A DNA stretch of 64,000 nt from Nonlabens sp. Ci31 (GCF_012974865.1 NZ_CP043633.1:3221501-3285500), one strand, 5' to 3'. Positions 1 through 7,368 are shown, counted from the first letter of the stretch. Program-made: numbers and translations. Notes: generated from the letters alone by a model not told the origin.

Positions 1-1
1 G

Positions 2-100
2 TCTCACAGTCCCGATAACTATCGAAAGAACTTGGTTTTTGTAGTAAAAGAGAAAGGATTATCAATGTTGTCGAAGTCTAGACCTCACCCTATATACTAA
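2..100 (+). CDS. Possible 3' end of a gene cut by the left edge
   Basis: An open frame enters from the left edge and runs 32 codons to a TAA at 98-100, ending in residues RPHPIY. Its last codons lie in a dispersed repeat that also forms the end of the gene at 4094-4447, so this may be a real C-terminus or only a chance open frame. No family is recognisable in so short a piece. Confidence 0.25.
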   Translation, partial: SHSPDNYRKNLVFVVKEKGLSMLSKSRPHPIY

Positions 101-166
101 GCTTAATTCTCTGTTTTGTTCTTTCTACTTTATATCTAAATTTAAAGTAATCAAACTTAAGATGTC
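85..166 (+). repeat. Dispersed repeat family 2, copy 1
   Basis: About 82 bp that align almost without gaps to 4379-4459, sharing TCACCCTATATA, then CTTAATTCTC, TTTTGTTCTTTCTA, ATATCTAAATTTAAAG and AAACTTAA. A third, partial copy is at 13074-13100. The repeat overlaps the 3' end of an upstream reading frame both here and at the second copy. Nothing in it resembles a transposase. It may be a decayed mobile or cassette-junction sequence (inference). Confidence 0.65.
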
Positions 167-211
167 TATGTAATCATGGCACCCTGCGGGCTGAGATGAT
201 TACATAGACTA
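166..211. terminator. Long hairpin, possible terminator
   Basis: A perfect 14-bp inverted repeat (GTCTATGTAATCAT at 166-179 with its complement at 198-211) encloses an 18-nt loop containing CCCTGCGGG, itself able to pair. It directly follows repeat copy 1. There is no long T-tract, so factor-independent termination is uncertain; it could equally be a recombination or mobile-element end. Confidence 0.4.
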
Positions 212-589
212 AACTTTTAGTGGCAACCCTAAAAAAGACAGTTCTCCATAAATACTGACTCCGTAACTTGACACTTCAAACTAGCAAAAAAAACGGGTAG
301 AAAGTTCCCCACTTCTTGGACAGGTTTGCAGTTAATTGACAGCAGACAAAAACTTCGGCAAAGCCGTTTGGCTATTCCTTCTGTAAAAGCGGTGCGACCC
401 TACCACACAAGCCACCACATTTGCTATTGCCCCCACACACCTTCCCGATTCGGGGACAATTCCTAGTCAACATCAATTTGTGAATTGTGTAACTTATTCC
501 TAAAACTGTGTAACATATTGTTAAACAAGGCTTTTACCTTTGAAATATCGATTTTAAAATTTAATTACAAAACTTAGAAACAAAAAAAA
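212..589. other. Intergenic region, no gene seen
   Basis: No convincing reading frame. The part around 290-470 is richer in G and C than its surroundings, with short inverted motifs such as CGGCAAAGCCG, and looks like decayed accessory DNA. A TACCTTTG at 535-542 resembles the Bacteroidota -7 element (TAnnTTTG) upstream of the lipoprotein gene at 590, but no -33 TTTG at the usual spacing is obvious. Confidence 0.4.
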
Positions 590-1240
590 ATGAAATCAAA
601 AATAATTTTCTCAAAACTTAGTCTAATAGCATTCATCGCATTATCAGGTTGCGCTATGTACAATAACACAACTTCCAACTATGACAAGAGTGTTGATTTT
701 ACTAAATATAAAACGTACGCATGGTTAGATTCACAGAAGCCGCAAGCGTCAACACCCTATTATAATGATGTTGTTGAGAACAATACTAAAAATTATATTG
801 ATCTTTATTTTAAGGACAGAGGATATACGGTTGATACTCTGAAGCCGGATGTTTTATTGGAGCTCGTATTAAAAAGTGAAAAGAAAACAGAAGAAGTTCA
901 GATCAACAATCCTTACAATTATTCTAATAACACATATAACAATTACCCTTACAATAAACGTTATAACGATAATATGTACTATAACGATGCCAACTACAAT
1001 CGCTATAACAATTATAATTACAGCACGCATTATTCCTATAATCAAAGCTATAACACTAAGGCTAGGAAGTATACGCAAAGCGCCATCACCATTAACGTGA
1101 TTGACAGGGTTTCAAACGAGATGGTTTGGACGGGAACAGCCGAAAACGATATTTATAATCCCAGATATCTTAAAGAGGAAATCCATCCTGCGATAGTTAA
1201 TATTTTGGAGCAATATCCGGTTCAACCAATTAAAAAATAA
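590..1240 (+). CDS. DUF4136 family lipoprotein with Asn/Tyr-rich insert
   Basis: A 216-aa outer-membrane-type lipoprotein. The N-terminus has a signal peptide ending in the lipobox LSGC (Cys21). Next comes the DUF4136 opening pattern, a string of residues around YKTYAWL typical of this Bacteroidota/Proteobacteria lipoprotein family, whose biochemical role is unknown. Residues about 105-155 are a low-complexity tract made almost only of Asn, Tyr and a few Ser/Arg. The C-terminal part (TINVIDRVSNEMVWTGTA) is the conserved DUF4136 end. The ATG follows an A-rich leader. It is the first gene of a colinear cluster running to 3662, with gaps of 25, 18 and 57 bp, so a shared transcript is likely. Confidence 0.75.
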   Translation: MKSKIIFSKLSLIAFIALSGCAMYNNTTSNYDKSVDFTKYKTYAWLDSQKPQASTPYYNDVVENNTKNYIDLYFKDRGYTVDTLKPDVLLELVLKSEKKTEEVQINNPYNYSNNTYNNYPYNKRYNDNMYYNDANYNRYNNYNYSTHYSYNQSYNTKARKYTQSAITINVIDRVSNEMVWTGTAENDIYNPRYLKEEIHPAIVNILEQYPVQPIKK

Positions 1241-1265
1241 TTTACAAACAAATAAAATTTTCATC

Positions 1266-1877
1266 ATGTCAGAAATTAAAATAGAAAAGAAAAAGGCTGT
1301 ATGGCCTTGGATTTTATTAGCACTTGTTTTGCTTGTTGCTGCCTGTGCTGCTTGGTTCTTCTTTAGTCGCAACAATAACACTGAGCCTGTAACAACAGCA
1401 GATGAAACAGTGCTGATAACAACAGCAGATGAAACAGTGCTGATAGATATACATGAGAATAACAAGACAGTTGCCGCCTATGTGAGGTTCATTGATGCTG
1501 ACACCCTTACAATGGGTCTCGACCATGTATTTACCAGTGAGGCATTTACAAAGCTAACTAATGCTGTAGATGCTATGGCTACGGAATCTGGCTATGATGT
1601 GGAAGCCGATATAGCCAAGGCAAAACAGCTTACAGATGAAATAACAAAAGCCCCATTTGTGACTACCCATGCTAATAAAATAAGGAGCGCTGCTGATGTG
1701 CTAAGCACTTCCTTACAGAATATACAGCAGGCAAAATATCCCGGTTTGAGCACTGAAGCTGCTGATGTAAAAAGTGCCACTTCGGCAATTAAGCCTGAAA
1801 CATTAACACTCGAACAACGGGATGCTGTTAAATCTTTTTTTAGAAAAGCCGCAGACCTGCTTAATAAAATGAATTAA
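1266..1877 (+). CDS. Single-pass membrane-anchored protein, unknown function
   Basis: A 203-aa protein with a short charged N-terminus (EIKIEKKKA), one hydrophobic helix at about residues 14-34, and a long alanine-rich extracytoplasmic part predicted mostly helical. It carries a perfect tandem duplication of nine residues (TTADETVLI twice) from a 27-bp direct repeat just after the membrane segment. I do not recognise a named domain. Its place between the DUF4136 lipoprotein and a PRC-barrel protein suggests an envelope-stress role, but that is inference. Confidence 0.7.
   Translation: MSEIKIEKKKAVWPWILLALVLLVAACAAWFFFSRNNNTEPVTTADETVLITTADETVLIDIHENNKTVAAYVRFIDADTLTMGLDHVFTSEAFTKLTNAVDAMATESGYDVEADIAKAKQLTDEITKAPFVTTHANKIRSAADVLSTSLQNIQQAKYPGLSTEAADVKSATSAIKPETLTLEQRDAVKSFFRKAADLLNKMN
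1392..1445 (+). repeat. Perfect 27-bp tandem direct repeat in coding sequence
   Basis: Two identical 27-bp units (1392-1418 and 1419-1445) keep the reading frame and add nine residues to the membrane-proximal stalk of the host protein. A perfect in-frame duplication points to a recent slippage event. Confidence 0.9.
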
Positions 1878-1895
1878 TCATTCAAATTCACAATC

Positions 1896-2405
1896 ATGAA
1901 AGACAAAAATAAAAACCTGTATTATTTACACGAGATATCAGATTATAAAGTAGCTGATAGTTATCCTGATGTGAGAGATTGGGAAGTAATAGATGCAGAC
2001 AATAGAACCATAGGCAAAGTGGATGGACTGTTGGTTAGCAAAGAGGCAGATCGAGTTGTTTATCTTGATGTGGAAGTTGATACCTCTCTAATTGAAACCG
2101 GTCACGAAACTTATGCAGCTCCTGCAAAAAAGGGTGTGCATGAATTTTTGAATGAGGAAGGGGAAAACCATCTGATTATACCAATTGGCATGGTGACACT
2201 TGATGAGGAAAATAATAAAGTACATTCTAAACAAATAGATTATTCAACTTTTGCAAAGACAAAAAGATTTAAAAATGGAGTTGATTTAGAAAGGTCTTAT
2301 GAGCTAACGATTTTGACGCATTATTCCCCTTATAATAACTTTGATGAAGAAAGTGATTCAGAGAATGAGTTTTATAATCGCAAAGAATATAAACCGCTAA
2401 CTTGA
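1896..2405 (+). CDS. PRC-barrel domain protein
   Basis: A 169-aa soluble protein. Residues about 12-95 fit the PRC-barrel fold: a stretch reading WEVIDADNRTIGKVDGLLV, then VVYLDVEVD, and later LIIPIGMVTLDEEN. PRC barrels occur in photosynthetic reaction-centre H subunits and RimM, but in non-phototrophs like this one they are common in stress-linked proteins of unknown partner. The acidic C-terminus (about 130-169) is not part of the barrel. There is no signal peptide. It lies 18 bp after the membrane-anchored protein and 57 bp before a polytopic protein, in the same orientation. Confidence 0.8.
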   Translation: MKDKNKNLYYLHEISDYKVADSYPDVRDWEVIDADNRTIGKVDGLLVSKEADRVVYLDVEVDTSLIETGHETYAAPAKKGVHEFLNEEGENHLIIPIGMVTLDEENNKVHSKQIDYSTFAKTKRFKNGVDLERSYELTILTHYSPYNNFDEESDSENEFYNRKEYKPLT

Positions 2406-2462
2406 CCAAAAGTAAAACTGTAGTTTATAGTAATTAAATTCCTAAGTAATACTTCAAACAAT

Positions 2463-3491
2463 ATGAAAAAACAAGACACAAATTTCGGAAATATGACTGC
2501 CAAAGTTTCAAGAATTTCTTGGGCAGCTATACTCGCTGGAACTTTGACTGCTTTGGCAGTTGTTTCGATGCTCAATTTACTAGGTCTGGGAATTGGTTTC
2601 TCTACAATAGACCCTATGACTGAAAATGACCCATTAAGCGGGCTAGGAACGGGTGCACTCATTTGGTTAGGACTTTCAAATCTTGCCGCCCTTTTTGTGG
2701 GAGGTATGGTAGCTGGGCGCATGTCTGGGTATCCCTCTAAATCGGACGGAGGCCTGCACGGATTTTTATCGTGGGCGTTATTTGCATTGGTATCCTTTTA
2801 CCTAATTACAACTGCCGTTGGCACAATGGTCAATGGGCTGTCGAGCGCAGTATCTAGCGTGTTTGGTGGTTCGCAAAATGATAGGGTTAAAGTGATACTG
2901 GACAAGGCAGAAGAAAAGGGGGAGGATAATACCACACTTTCTTATGAAAACATTAAAAAAGAAGCATTTCAATTAATCAACAAAGCAGAAAAATACAATA
3001 TACTTCCAGATGATGCCTCCGAAAATGCGCGGCAGCCAGTTAATGAAGCTGAAAAAGATGTAGAGCAAGCCTTTAATGATTTAAACCTCGACGAAAACAT
3101 TGATGAATTTTTAAACAACCTCTCTTTTGATATAGATGATAACGGAGATTTGCAAATTAACGTTGATGGCGAAGTAGATTTTTTTGATAAAGAAGAGTTA
3201 AAGAACTATTTGGCTGAGAACACGGAACTTGATGAAGCCGAAATCAACGGACTAATCAATAAATGGAACAAAAATATTGAAATAGCTGTGGACAAAGCAG
3301 AAATGTATTATGCAAAAGCAAAGCAAAAAGCTATTAAATATAGCGATAAAGCTGCCGAAGCTGTTGCCACCGCGAGTATAGCTGCATTCATAATATTCTT
3401 TTTGGGTGCTTTAGCAGCATTTTTTGGTGGGGCAACTGGTTCGCCTTTGCTAACGGTATCAGAAGAAAGAAGAGAAGAAAAATTTGATTAA
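2463..3491 (+). CDS. Polytopic membrane protein with long acidic soluble insert
   Basis: A 342-aa protein. Three hydrophobic helices lie in the first 125 residues (AAILAGTLTALAVVSMLNLL, a Gly/Ala-rich second helix, then a third ending near MVNGLSS). A highly charged helical region of about 150 residues rich in Asp, Glu and Lys follows (about 140-285), and then a C-terminal helix around residues 300-322. It resembles unannotated YrzE/PhnA-like membrane proteins found beside PRC-barrel genes in Bacteroidota, but I cannot name a function. It is followed after 18 bp by a YqaE-family peptide. Confidence 0.65.
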   Translation: MKKQDTNFGNMTAKVSRISWAAILAGTLTALAVVSMLNLLGLGIGFSTIDPMTENDPLSGLGTGALIWLGLSNLAALFVGGMVAGRMSGYPSKSDGGLHGFLSWALFALVSFYLITTAVGTMVNGLSSAVSSVFGGSQNDRVKVILDKAEEKGEDNTTLSYENIKKEAFQLINKAEKYNILPDDASENARQPVNEAEKDVEQAFNDLNLDENIDEFLNNLSFDIDDNGDLQINVDGEVDFFDKEELKNYLAENTELDEAEINGLINKWNKNIEIAVDKAEMYYAKAKQKAIKYSDKAAEAVATASIAAFIIFFLGALAAFFGGATGSPLLTVSEERREEKFD

Positions 3492-3509
3492 TCTTTAAAA
3501 GATAATAAT

Positions 3510-3662
3510 ATGTCGCTCCTTACTATTATACTCAACATACTTTTGCCGCCGTTAGCCGTTTTTTTGAAACACGGTTTAGGCTCAGCATTTTTAATTAGTC
3601 TAATTCTGACTATTATTGGCTGGATACCTGGTGTGATACACGCATTTATAGTAAATGATTGA
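3510..3662 (+). CDS. YqaE/Pmp3 family small membrane peptide
   Basis: A 50-aa frame from ATG 3510 to TGA 3660-3662. It has the family hallmarks: two transmembrane helices, the PPLAVFLKHGLG turn, and the GWIPGVIHAFIV end (UPF0057/Pmp3). Proteins of this family sit in the cytoplasmic membrane and affect membrane potential and tolerance to salt or cold in yeast, plants and bacteria. Its place as last gene of a PRC-barrel and membrane-protein cluster supports an osmotic or envelope-stress role. Length is as expected for the family (about 50-55 aa), and I consider the identification secure. Confidence 0.9.
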   Translation: MSLLTIILNILLPPLAVFLKHGLGSAFLISLILTIIGWIPGVIHAFIVND

Positions 3663-4093
3663 TTTGAATTTTGAATTGTTTAAGACAGCATCAAGCATTT
3701 TTGAACTGCCTGGATAAGATTAGAATCTGGGTAAAAAATCCTGTAAAACAATGCCACTAACTCACTTCAGGACGGACGTAAAAACCTCGGAAAATCAAGC
3801 AGTATACAGAAAGCCAATGGTTAACTATACATCAGAAAAATAGGGCGATTAGTTTCTAAATTGGAACTAATCGCTTTTTTTATATAGACAAATTTTAAAA
3901 TTTTGGCTTGAACTCAACCGAAAAGTATGTGCATACCTCTGCCCTACTTTTATTACAGTTGGCCGTTAACCACAAACTAAAAAAAGTCGTGACTTCATTT
4001 AAAAATGAATAAAAACACAAGAGATATTCACAAAAAGTTTGAAATAAATACAAGGGGACGCAAAATTGAAAATTAAAAAATAATACGAGAACT
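3663..4093. other. Intergenic region with one terminator
   Basis: Apart from the hairpin at 3845-3881 I see no gene. The 180 bp between the YqaE gene and that hairpin have no sustained reading frame and may be decayed coding DNA. Confidence 0.4.
3845..3881 (+). terminator. Rho-independent terminator
   Basis: A perfect 10-bp stem (GCGATTAGTT at 3845-3854 with AACTAATCGC at 3865-3874), a 10-nt loop, and seven Ts at 3875-3881 give a textbook plus-strand terminator. It is the likely end of the 590-3662 transcript. Confidence 0.8.
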
Positions 4094-4447
4094 ATGAAAA
4101 TCATTCAAATATTATTGTTGGCTATTGCATTTGTACTTTTCTCATTCAGGCAAGAAAATACGACTGTTAAAGACCCAATAAAGGTATCAGAAGAAATGGA
4201 TGTCATCCAAAAATATCTCTTTCCGACACTTGAAACCGGGAATGGTATCCAAGAGGATTTTAAAGGAAAAGGGAAATTTGGAAGTGTTCATTTTTTAAAG
4301 TTTAAGCCTATGGCAGACTATACTGGAATAGAGGTTTCGGACAAACAAACAGGTAAAACAGAAAAAAAAGCCCAGGCTTCACCCTATATAGTAAACTTAA
4401 TTCTCCCTTTTGTTCTTTCTATTTCATATCTAAATTTAAAGGAATGA
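4094..4447 (+). CDS. Small secreted protein of unknown function, repeat-derived C-terminus
   Basis: A 117-aa frame with an N-terminal hydrophobic signal (IIQILLLAIAFVLFSF) and a soluble part containing GKGKFGSVHFLKFKPMADYT. No family is recognised. The last 23 or so residues, from SPYIVNLILP onward, are encoded by dispersed repeat family 2, of which another copy lies at 85-166. The native C-terminus was therefore probably lost and replaced by translation into the repeat. Whether the product is functional is doubtful. Confidence 0.4.
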   Translation: MKIIQILLLAIAFVLFSFRQENTTVKDPIKVSEEMDVIQKYLFPTLETGNGIQEDFKGKGKFGSVHFLKFKPMADYTGIEVSDKQTGKTEKKAQASPYIVNLILPFVLSISYLNLKE

Positions 4448-4459
4448 AACTTAAAATGT
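4379..4459 (+). repeat. Dispersed repeat family 2, copy 2
   Basis: Aligns over its whole length with 85-166, with about a dozen substitutions. Here the repeat is translated as the tail of the gene at 4094. Downstream, 4497-4535 (GCTCGTGTTAAACTT, TTGTGCTTATCCGAAA) shares short blocks with 7307-7320 and 7396-7412. Confidence 0.7.
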
Positions 4460-4623
4460 ATAAAAAAACAGGAGCAATAGGTTTGAAATTAAGGCTTTTG
4501 GCTCGTGTTAAACTTTGTGCTTATCCGAAAGTTTAGTGTTTCTAAATCGCCTACTTTTCATATACTAACCATTACAGGCAAGTCTAAGTGAATGAACTAA
4601 TAATAAAAAAGAAAGAAATAATT

Positions 4624-5550
4624 ATGAATCAGATTTTTGAATCCTCTTTGTGGACAGACCTTTTCAAAACCAGCCAAAACTGGCTTATTAGCCAACTACC
4701 TGGCTTGTTAATTGCATTAGTGCTGTTTTTTTTAGCCTATAAAATTGTAGGCTTTTCTGTGAAAAAATTAAACAAAAAACTTTTAAATAATGCTAAGAAA
4801 AATGATAGGACAGATACAGATGAAGCAGGAAAAAGAATTAATACCCTAACGTCTATTCTGCATGGTGCAATAAAAGTTATCCTCTGGCTGATTTTGATCA
4901 TGATTGTGCTTCAAAAAATCAGTATAAATATTGCTCCAATATTGGCAGGTGCGGGCATTGTTGGAGTGGCTGTTGGCTTTGGAGCACAAGAAATGGTAAG
5001 GGATTACATATCCGGATTTTTCATTATTCTAGAGAATCAGATTCGTACTGGTGACATTGCGATGATAGATGGAACGTGGGGATTCGTTGAAAAGGTAGAG
5101 TTTAGAACTATTACTCTTCGCGATTTATCAGGAGTGGTTCATATTATTCAAAATGGTAAAATTAATGTCATGTCAAATATGACCAAAGACTGGTCGGCAA
5201 TGGTATTTGATATTGGTGTTGCCTATAAAGAAGACCCACAGGTAGTGATGGATTTAATGAAAAAAGTAAGTGATAAAATACAAAATGATTCGAAATTTAA
5301 GGACAAAATTCTTGAACCAATTGAGATATTTGGCGTAGATGAGTTTGCAGATAGTGCACTTGTTATTAAAGCTCGATTAAAAACTAAACCTAGTGAACAA
5401 TGGGCAGTAGGTCGGGAATACAGAGAACGCTTAAAGTATGCTTTCGATGAGAATAATATAGAAATACCATTCCCACATACGTCTGTTTATTGGGGAGAGA
5501 AAATTAATCCTTTAAAGTTAGACATTAATAGTAAAGAATTGGATGAATGA
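4624..5550 (+). CDS. Small-conductance mechanosensitive channel (MscS family)
   Basis: A 308-aa MscS-type channel that opens under membrane tension during hypo-osmotic shock. It has three N-terminal helices (about 20-40, 80-100, 105-135), the last being the Gly/Ala-rich pore helix (AGAGIVGVAVGFGAQEMVRD). It then has the conserved beta domain (IRTGDIAMIDGTWGFVEKV) and the alpha/beta vestibule with EIPFPHTSVYWG at the end. I chose the ATG at 4624 (MNQIFESS) because it follows an A-rich leader; a GTG at 4588 would add 12 polar residues. It stands alone. A second MscS gene is at the right end of the window. Confidence 0.85.
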   Translation: MNQIFESSLWTDLFKTSQNWLISQLPGLLIALVLFFLAYKIVGFSVKKLNKKLLNNAKKNDRTDTDEAGKRINTLTSILHGAIKVILWLILIMIVLQKISINIAPILAGAGIVGVAVGFGAQEMVRDYISGFFIILENQIRTGDIAMIDGTWGFVEKVEFRTITLRDLSGVVHIIQNGKINVMSNMTKDWSAMVFDIGVAYKEDPQVVMDLMKKVSDKIQNDSKFKDKILEPIEIFGVDEFADSALVIKARLKTKPSEQWAVGREYRERLKYAFDENNIEIPFPHTSVYWGEKINPLKLDINSKELDE

Positions 5551-5868
5551 AGACAATAACCATAATTTATTACAATTGAATTTAAATTGAATACCCAGCC
5601 CTTAACAAGCGGTCATAAAACATTGTTGATTAAGTCGTTATACAAAATACTGTTGTCACATCAAAGTTCTTTGTGTCTTGATAGCAAATTAGCACTGAGG
5701 TCCTCCAGATATCCTACCGCCAGAACCTTAGCGATAGTTTATAAGACAAACTTTTGGCCTTTTCATAATCTTATTGACAACCATTTTTTGTTCTTAGAAA
5801 ACGGTGCCATTTGGTCTTCGAAAAACTATTAACCAAAATGAAAAAAATCCGAACGACACCATCAAAAG
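5551..5868. other. Intergenic region, no intact gene
   Basis: Short open frames only, without family features. The last part may be the unreadable 5' portion of the pseudogene that becomes recognisable from about 5869. Confidence 0.35.
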
Positions 5869-6334
5869 CGATTTGGAATTGAATCCAGTATTGGCAGAAC
5901 TATAGATAGTATAAATTATAATAAAGAAATAGGAAATACTGAATGAATTGAATTTTCAAATCAAAATGAAGGGTTAAAAAATGAACACCCAATTTTAAAT
6001 GGGAGAAATCAGGAAATAAAAAATAACCGAACTTATGACTTTTGGTAAATGTGCAAGAACTGGAAAAGAATACACAAACTTGTTAGAACTATCAGAAACC
6101 TCTGATACTATTATACACAGTACAGGAGTTGGACCAATTGGTAAAGGAAATTCCCAAGGTTGAGCTGGGGAAATCGGAAAAGGAAAAGTCGTGGCTTTGG
6201 GAGATTCTAATGGTTTTACAGCTATGATTTTTAATGAAGATGATGGTTCAATACAAGCTGTCGAAATGAATCTCAAAGAATAGGATCGTCCACAATTTGT
6301 TTTAAACACTTTACACTGGCTATCAGATAAATAG
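5869..6334 (+). pseudogene. Broken DUF4350-like protein (C-terminal part)
   Basis: Reading plus-strand frames in order gives a recognisable protein tail. The first piece is a FGIE start, then HPILNGRN in one frame. After a frameshift near 6040-6055 come GKCARTGKEY, IGKGNSQG, GKGKVVALGDSNGFTAM, AVEMN and QFVLNTLHWLSDK. These match the conserved order of a secreted DUF4350/ThuA-like family in which 'HPI.NGRN', 'SQG', 'GKGRVVV.GEA' and 'LN..HWL' recur. The gene is interrupted by TGA at 5944, TGA at 6161 and TAG at 6281, plus the frameshift. No complete N-terminus was found. Family assignment is from memory of the motif pattern; brokenness is directly visible. Confidence 0.65.
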
Positions 6335-6601
6335 AATAAAATCTGTGGTAACACCATGTAGAATGAATTACTTGGTTCTTGCCTACTTAAGAAAATTTCA
6401 CTGGAATTTTCTATTCAGTTTTTATTTACTAACTTTAATGATTCACTACCCAACTATCGTACACCAACAAATTGCCCATAATGCTAAAGAAATATATTAG
6501 CTATCATTTTGGTAACTTTTTAAATATATTTAAAATAAATAACTTGGCTTGAAAATATTTTAGAGACGAACATTGCGATATTTTTGAGAATAGCAGGCTA
6601 A

Positions 6602-6842
6602 CTGCAAACTTCAATTGAAAACGCGGTATGGTGAAGCTTAAAAATCAAATTGGTCATCAATCAACGAGCTCCAATCGGGATATCCCTACGCGAGTATTTT
6701 GAAAGACAATCGTATTGTAGTTACTATTAAAGGCCATGATTGCCGACTGATTGTAAAATTTAATTTTGAGTACCAACTTGCTTGTGTACGATTTATCGGA
6801 ACACATGCCGAATATGAAAAAATTAACGCTAACGAAATTTAG
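6602..6842 (+). pseudogene. Decayed HigB/RelE-like toxin
   Basis: From about 6642 one frame reads NWSSINELQSGYPYASIL, DNRIVVTIKG, CRLIVKFNFEYQLACVRFIG, THAEYEKI and ends TAG at 6840-6842, which is the HigB 'host inhibition of growth' toxin pattern (RelE superfamily ribosome-dependent mRNase). The expected N-terminal third is present only as a fragment in another frame with an internal TGA (SIENAVW followed by stop), and the C-terminal frame has no usable start. The toxin is therefore inactive as sequenced. Its stop lies 1 bp before the antitoxin ATG, the normal higB-higA order. Confidence 0.75.
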
Positions 6843-6843
6843 G

Positions 6844-7200
6844 ATGAATATAAAACCGATTAGAAACGAGGCGGATTACCAAAAAGCACTTGAGCGTTTA
6901 GAAATAATCTTTGATGCCAAAAAAGGAACTGATGCAGGTGACAAATTGGAAATACTTGCAATCGTAATTGACAACTACGAAAACGAGAACTTTCCAATTG
7001 CAATGCCAGACCCAATTTCAGCCATTAACTTTAGAATGGAACAAATGGGATTGAAACAAAAAGATTTAGTAGAAATGATTGGTTTCAAAAGTCGAGTAAG
7101 CAAAATAATGAACAAAAGACGCAAACTTACTTTGGATATGATTAGAAAATTGAACGCCAAATTACACATTCCAACAGAAGTATGGATACAAGATTATTGA
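6844..7200 (+). CDS. higA: HigA-type antitoxin, helix-turn-helix regulator
   Basis: A 118-aa protein (COG5499-like HigA). The N-terminal half (IRNEADYQKALERLEIIFDA) is the usual linker/dimer region. Residues about 60-115 form an XRE-type helix-turn-helix (GLKQKDLVEMIGFKSRVSKI, then RKLTLDMIRKLNAKLHIP). It binds the cognate toxin and represses its own promoter in characterised homologues. I start at ATG 6844, 1 bp after the toxin stop. A longer frame with a TTG at 6766 only reads the toxin sequence in another frame. The antitoxin is intact although the toxin is broken. Confidence 0.85.
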   Translation: MNIKPIRNEADYQKALERLEIIFDAKKGTDAGDKLEILAIVIDNYENENFPIAMPDPISAINFRMEQMGLKQKDLVEMIGFKSRVSKIMNKRRKLTLDMIRKLNAKLHIPTEVWIQDY

Positions 7201-7240
7201 TCAACATTACGGGAAGCACTTTGGGCAAAAACGTATAAAT

Positions 7241-7320
7241 ATAATAGGGCAATAGTCGCTTAACTCAATGATAAAGATACATTTACGAAGTTGCCAAATT
7301 TTTAAAGCTCGTGCTGAATT
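7241..7320 (+). repeat. Dispersed repeat family 3, copy 1
   Basis: Aligns with 12359-12443 with few gaps: shared blocks are ATAATAGRGCAAT, GCTTAACYCAATG, AAGTYGYCAAATT and a final TCGTGCTGAATTT/TCGACTTGTGTTAAATT. It lies just after the antitoxin gene; copy 2 lies in the long gap before the CvfB-like half gene. Confidence 0.6.
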
Positions 7321-7348
7321 TATCGAAGTATGGCTTATTGGAGAAAAA

Positions 7349-7368
7349 GACCTGCCGGCAGGCAGGTC
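7349..7368. repeat. Short GC-rich palindrome
   Basis: An inverted repeat (GACCTGCC at 7349-7356 with GGCAGGTC at 7361-7368) with a 4-nt GGCA loop in AT-rich DNA. The CCTGCC/GGCAGG core is also part of the composite palindrome at 21213-21254. Confidence 0.6.

Noticed and set aside
11..30. CCGATAACTATCG at the left edge and GATAGCTATC at 20143 as a second REP family
   Set aside because: Only two short, unequal matches; not enough to support a repeat family.
869..1100. Opposite- and alternate-frame reading frames over the DUF4136 gene
   Set aside because: Low-complexity Ile/Val/Thr-rich products are mere shadows of the Asn/Tyr codon repeats.
4588..4623. GTG start 36 bp upstream for the MscS gene
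   Set aside because: The 12 added residues are polar and lysine-rich and not part of the family; ATG 4624 fits better.
5587..5832. Open frame of 81 codons after the first MscS gene
   Set aside because: Starts at a non-ATG codon, no family features, composition of decayed non-coding DNA.
6766..6843. Longer N-terminus for the antitoxin from a TTG
   Set aside because: The extension reads the toxin's 3' end in another frame; ATG 6844 gives the normal HigA length.
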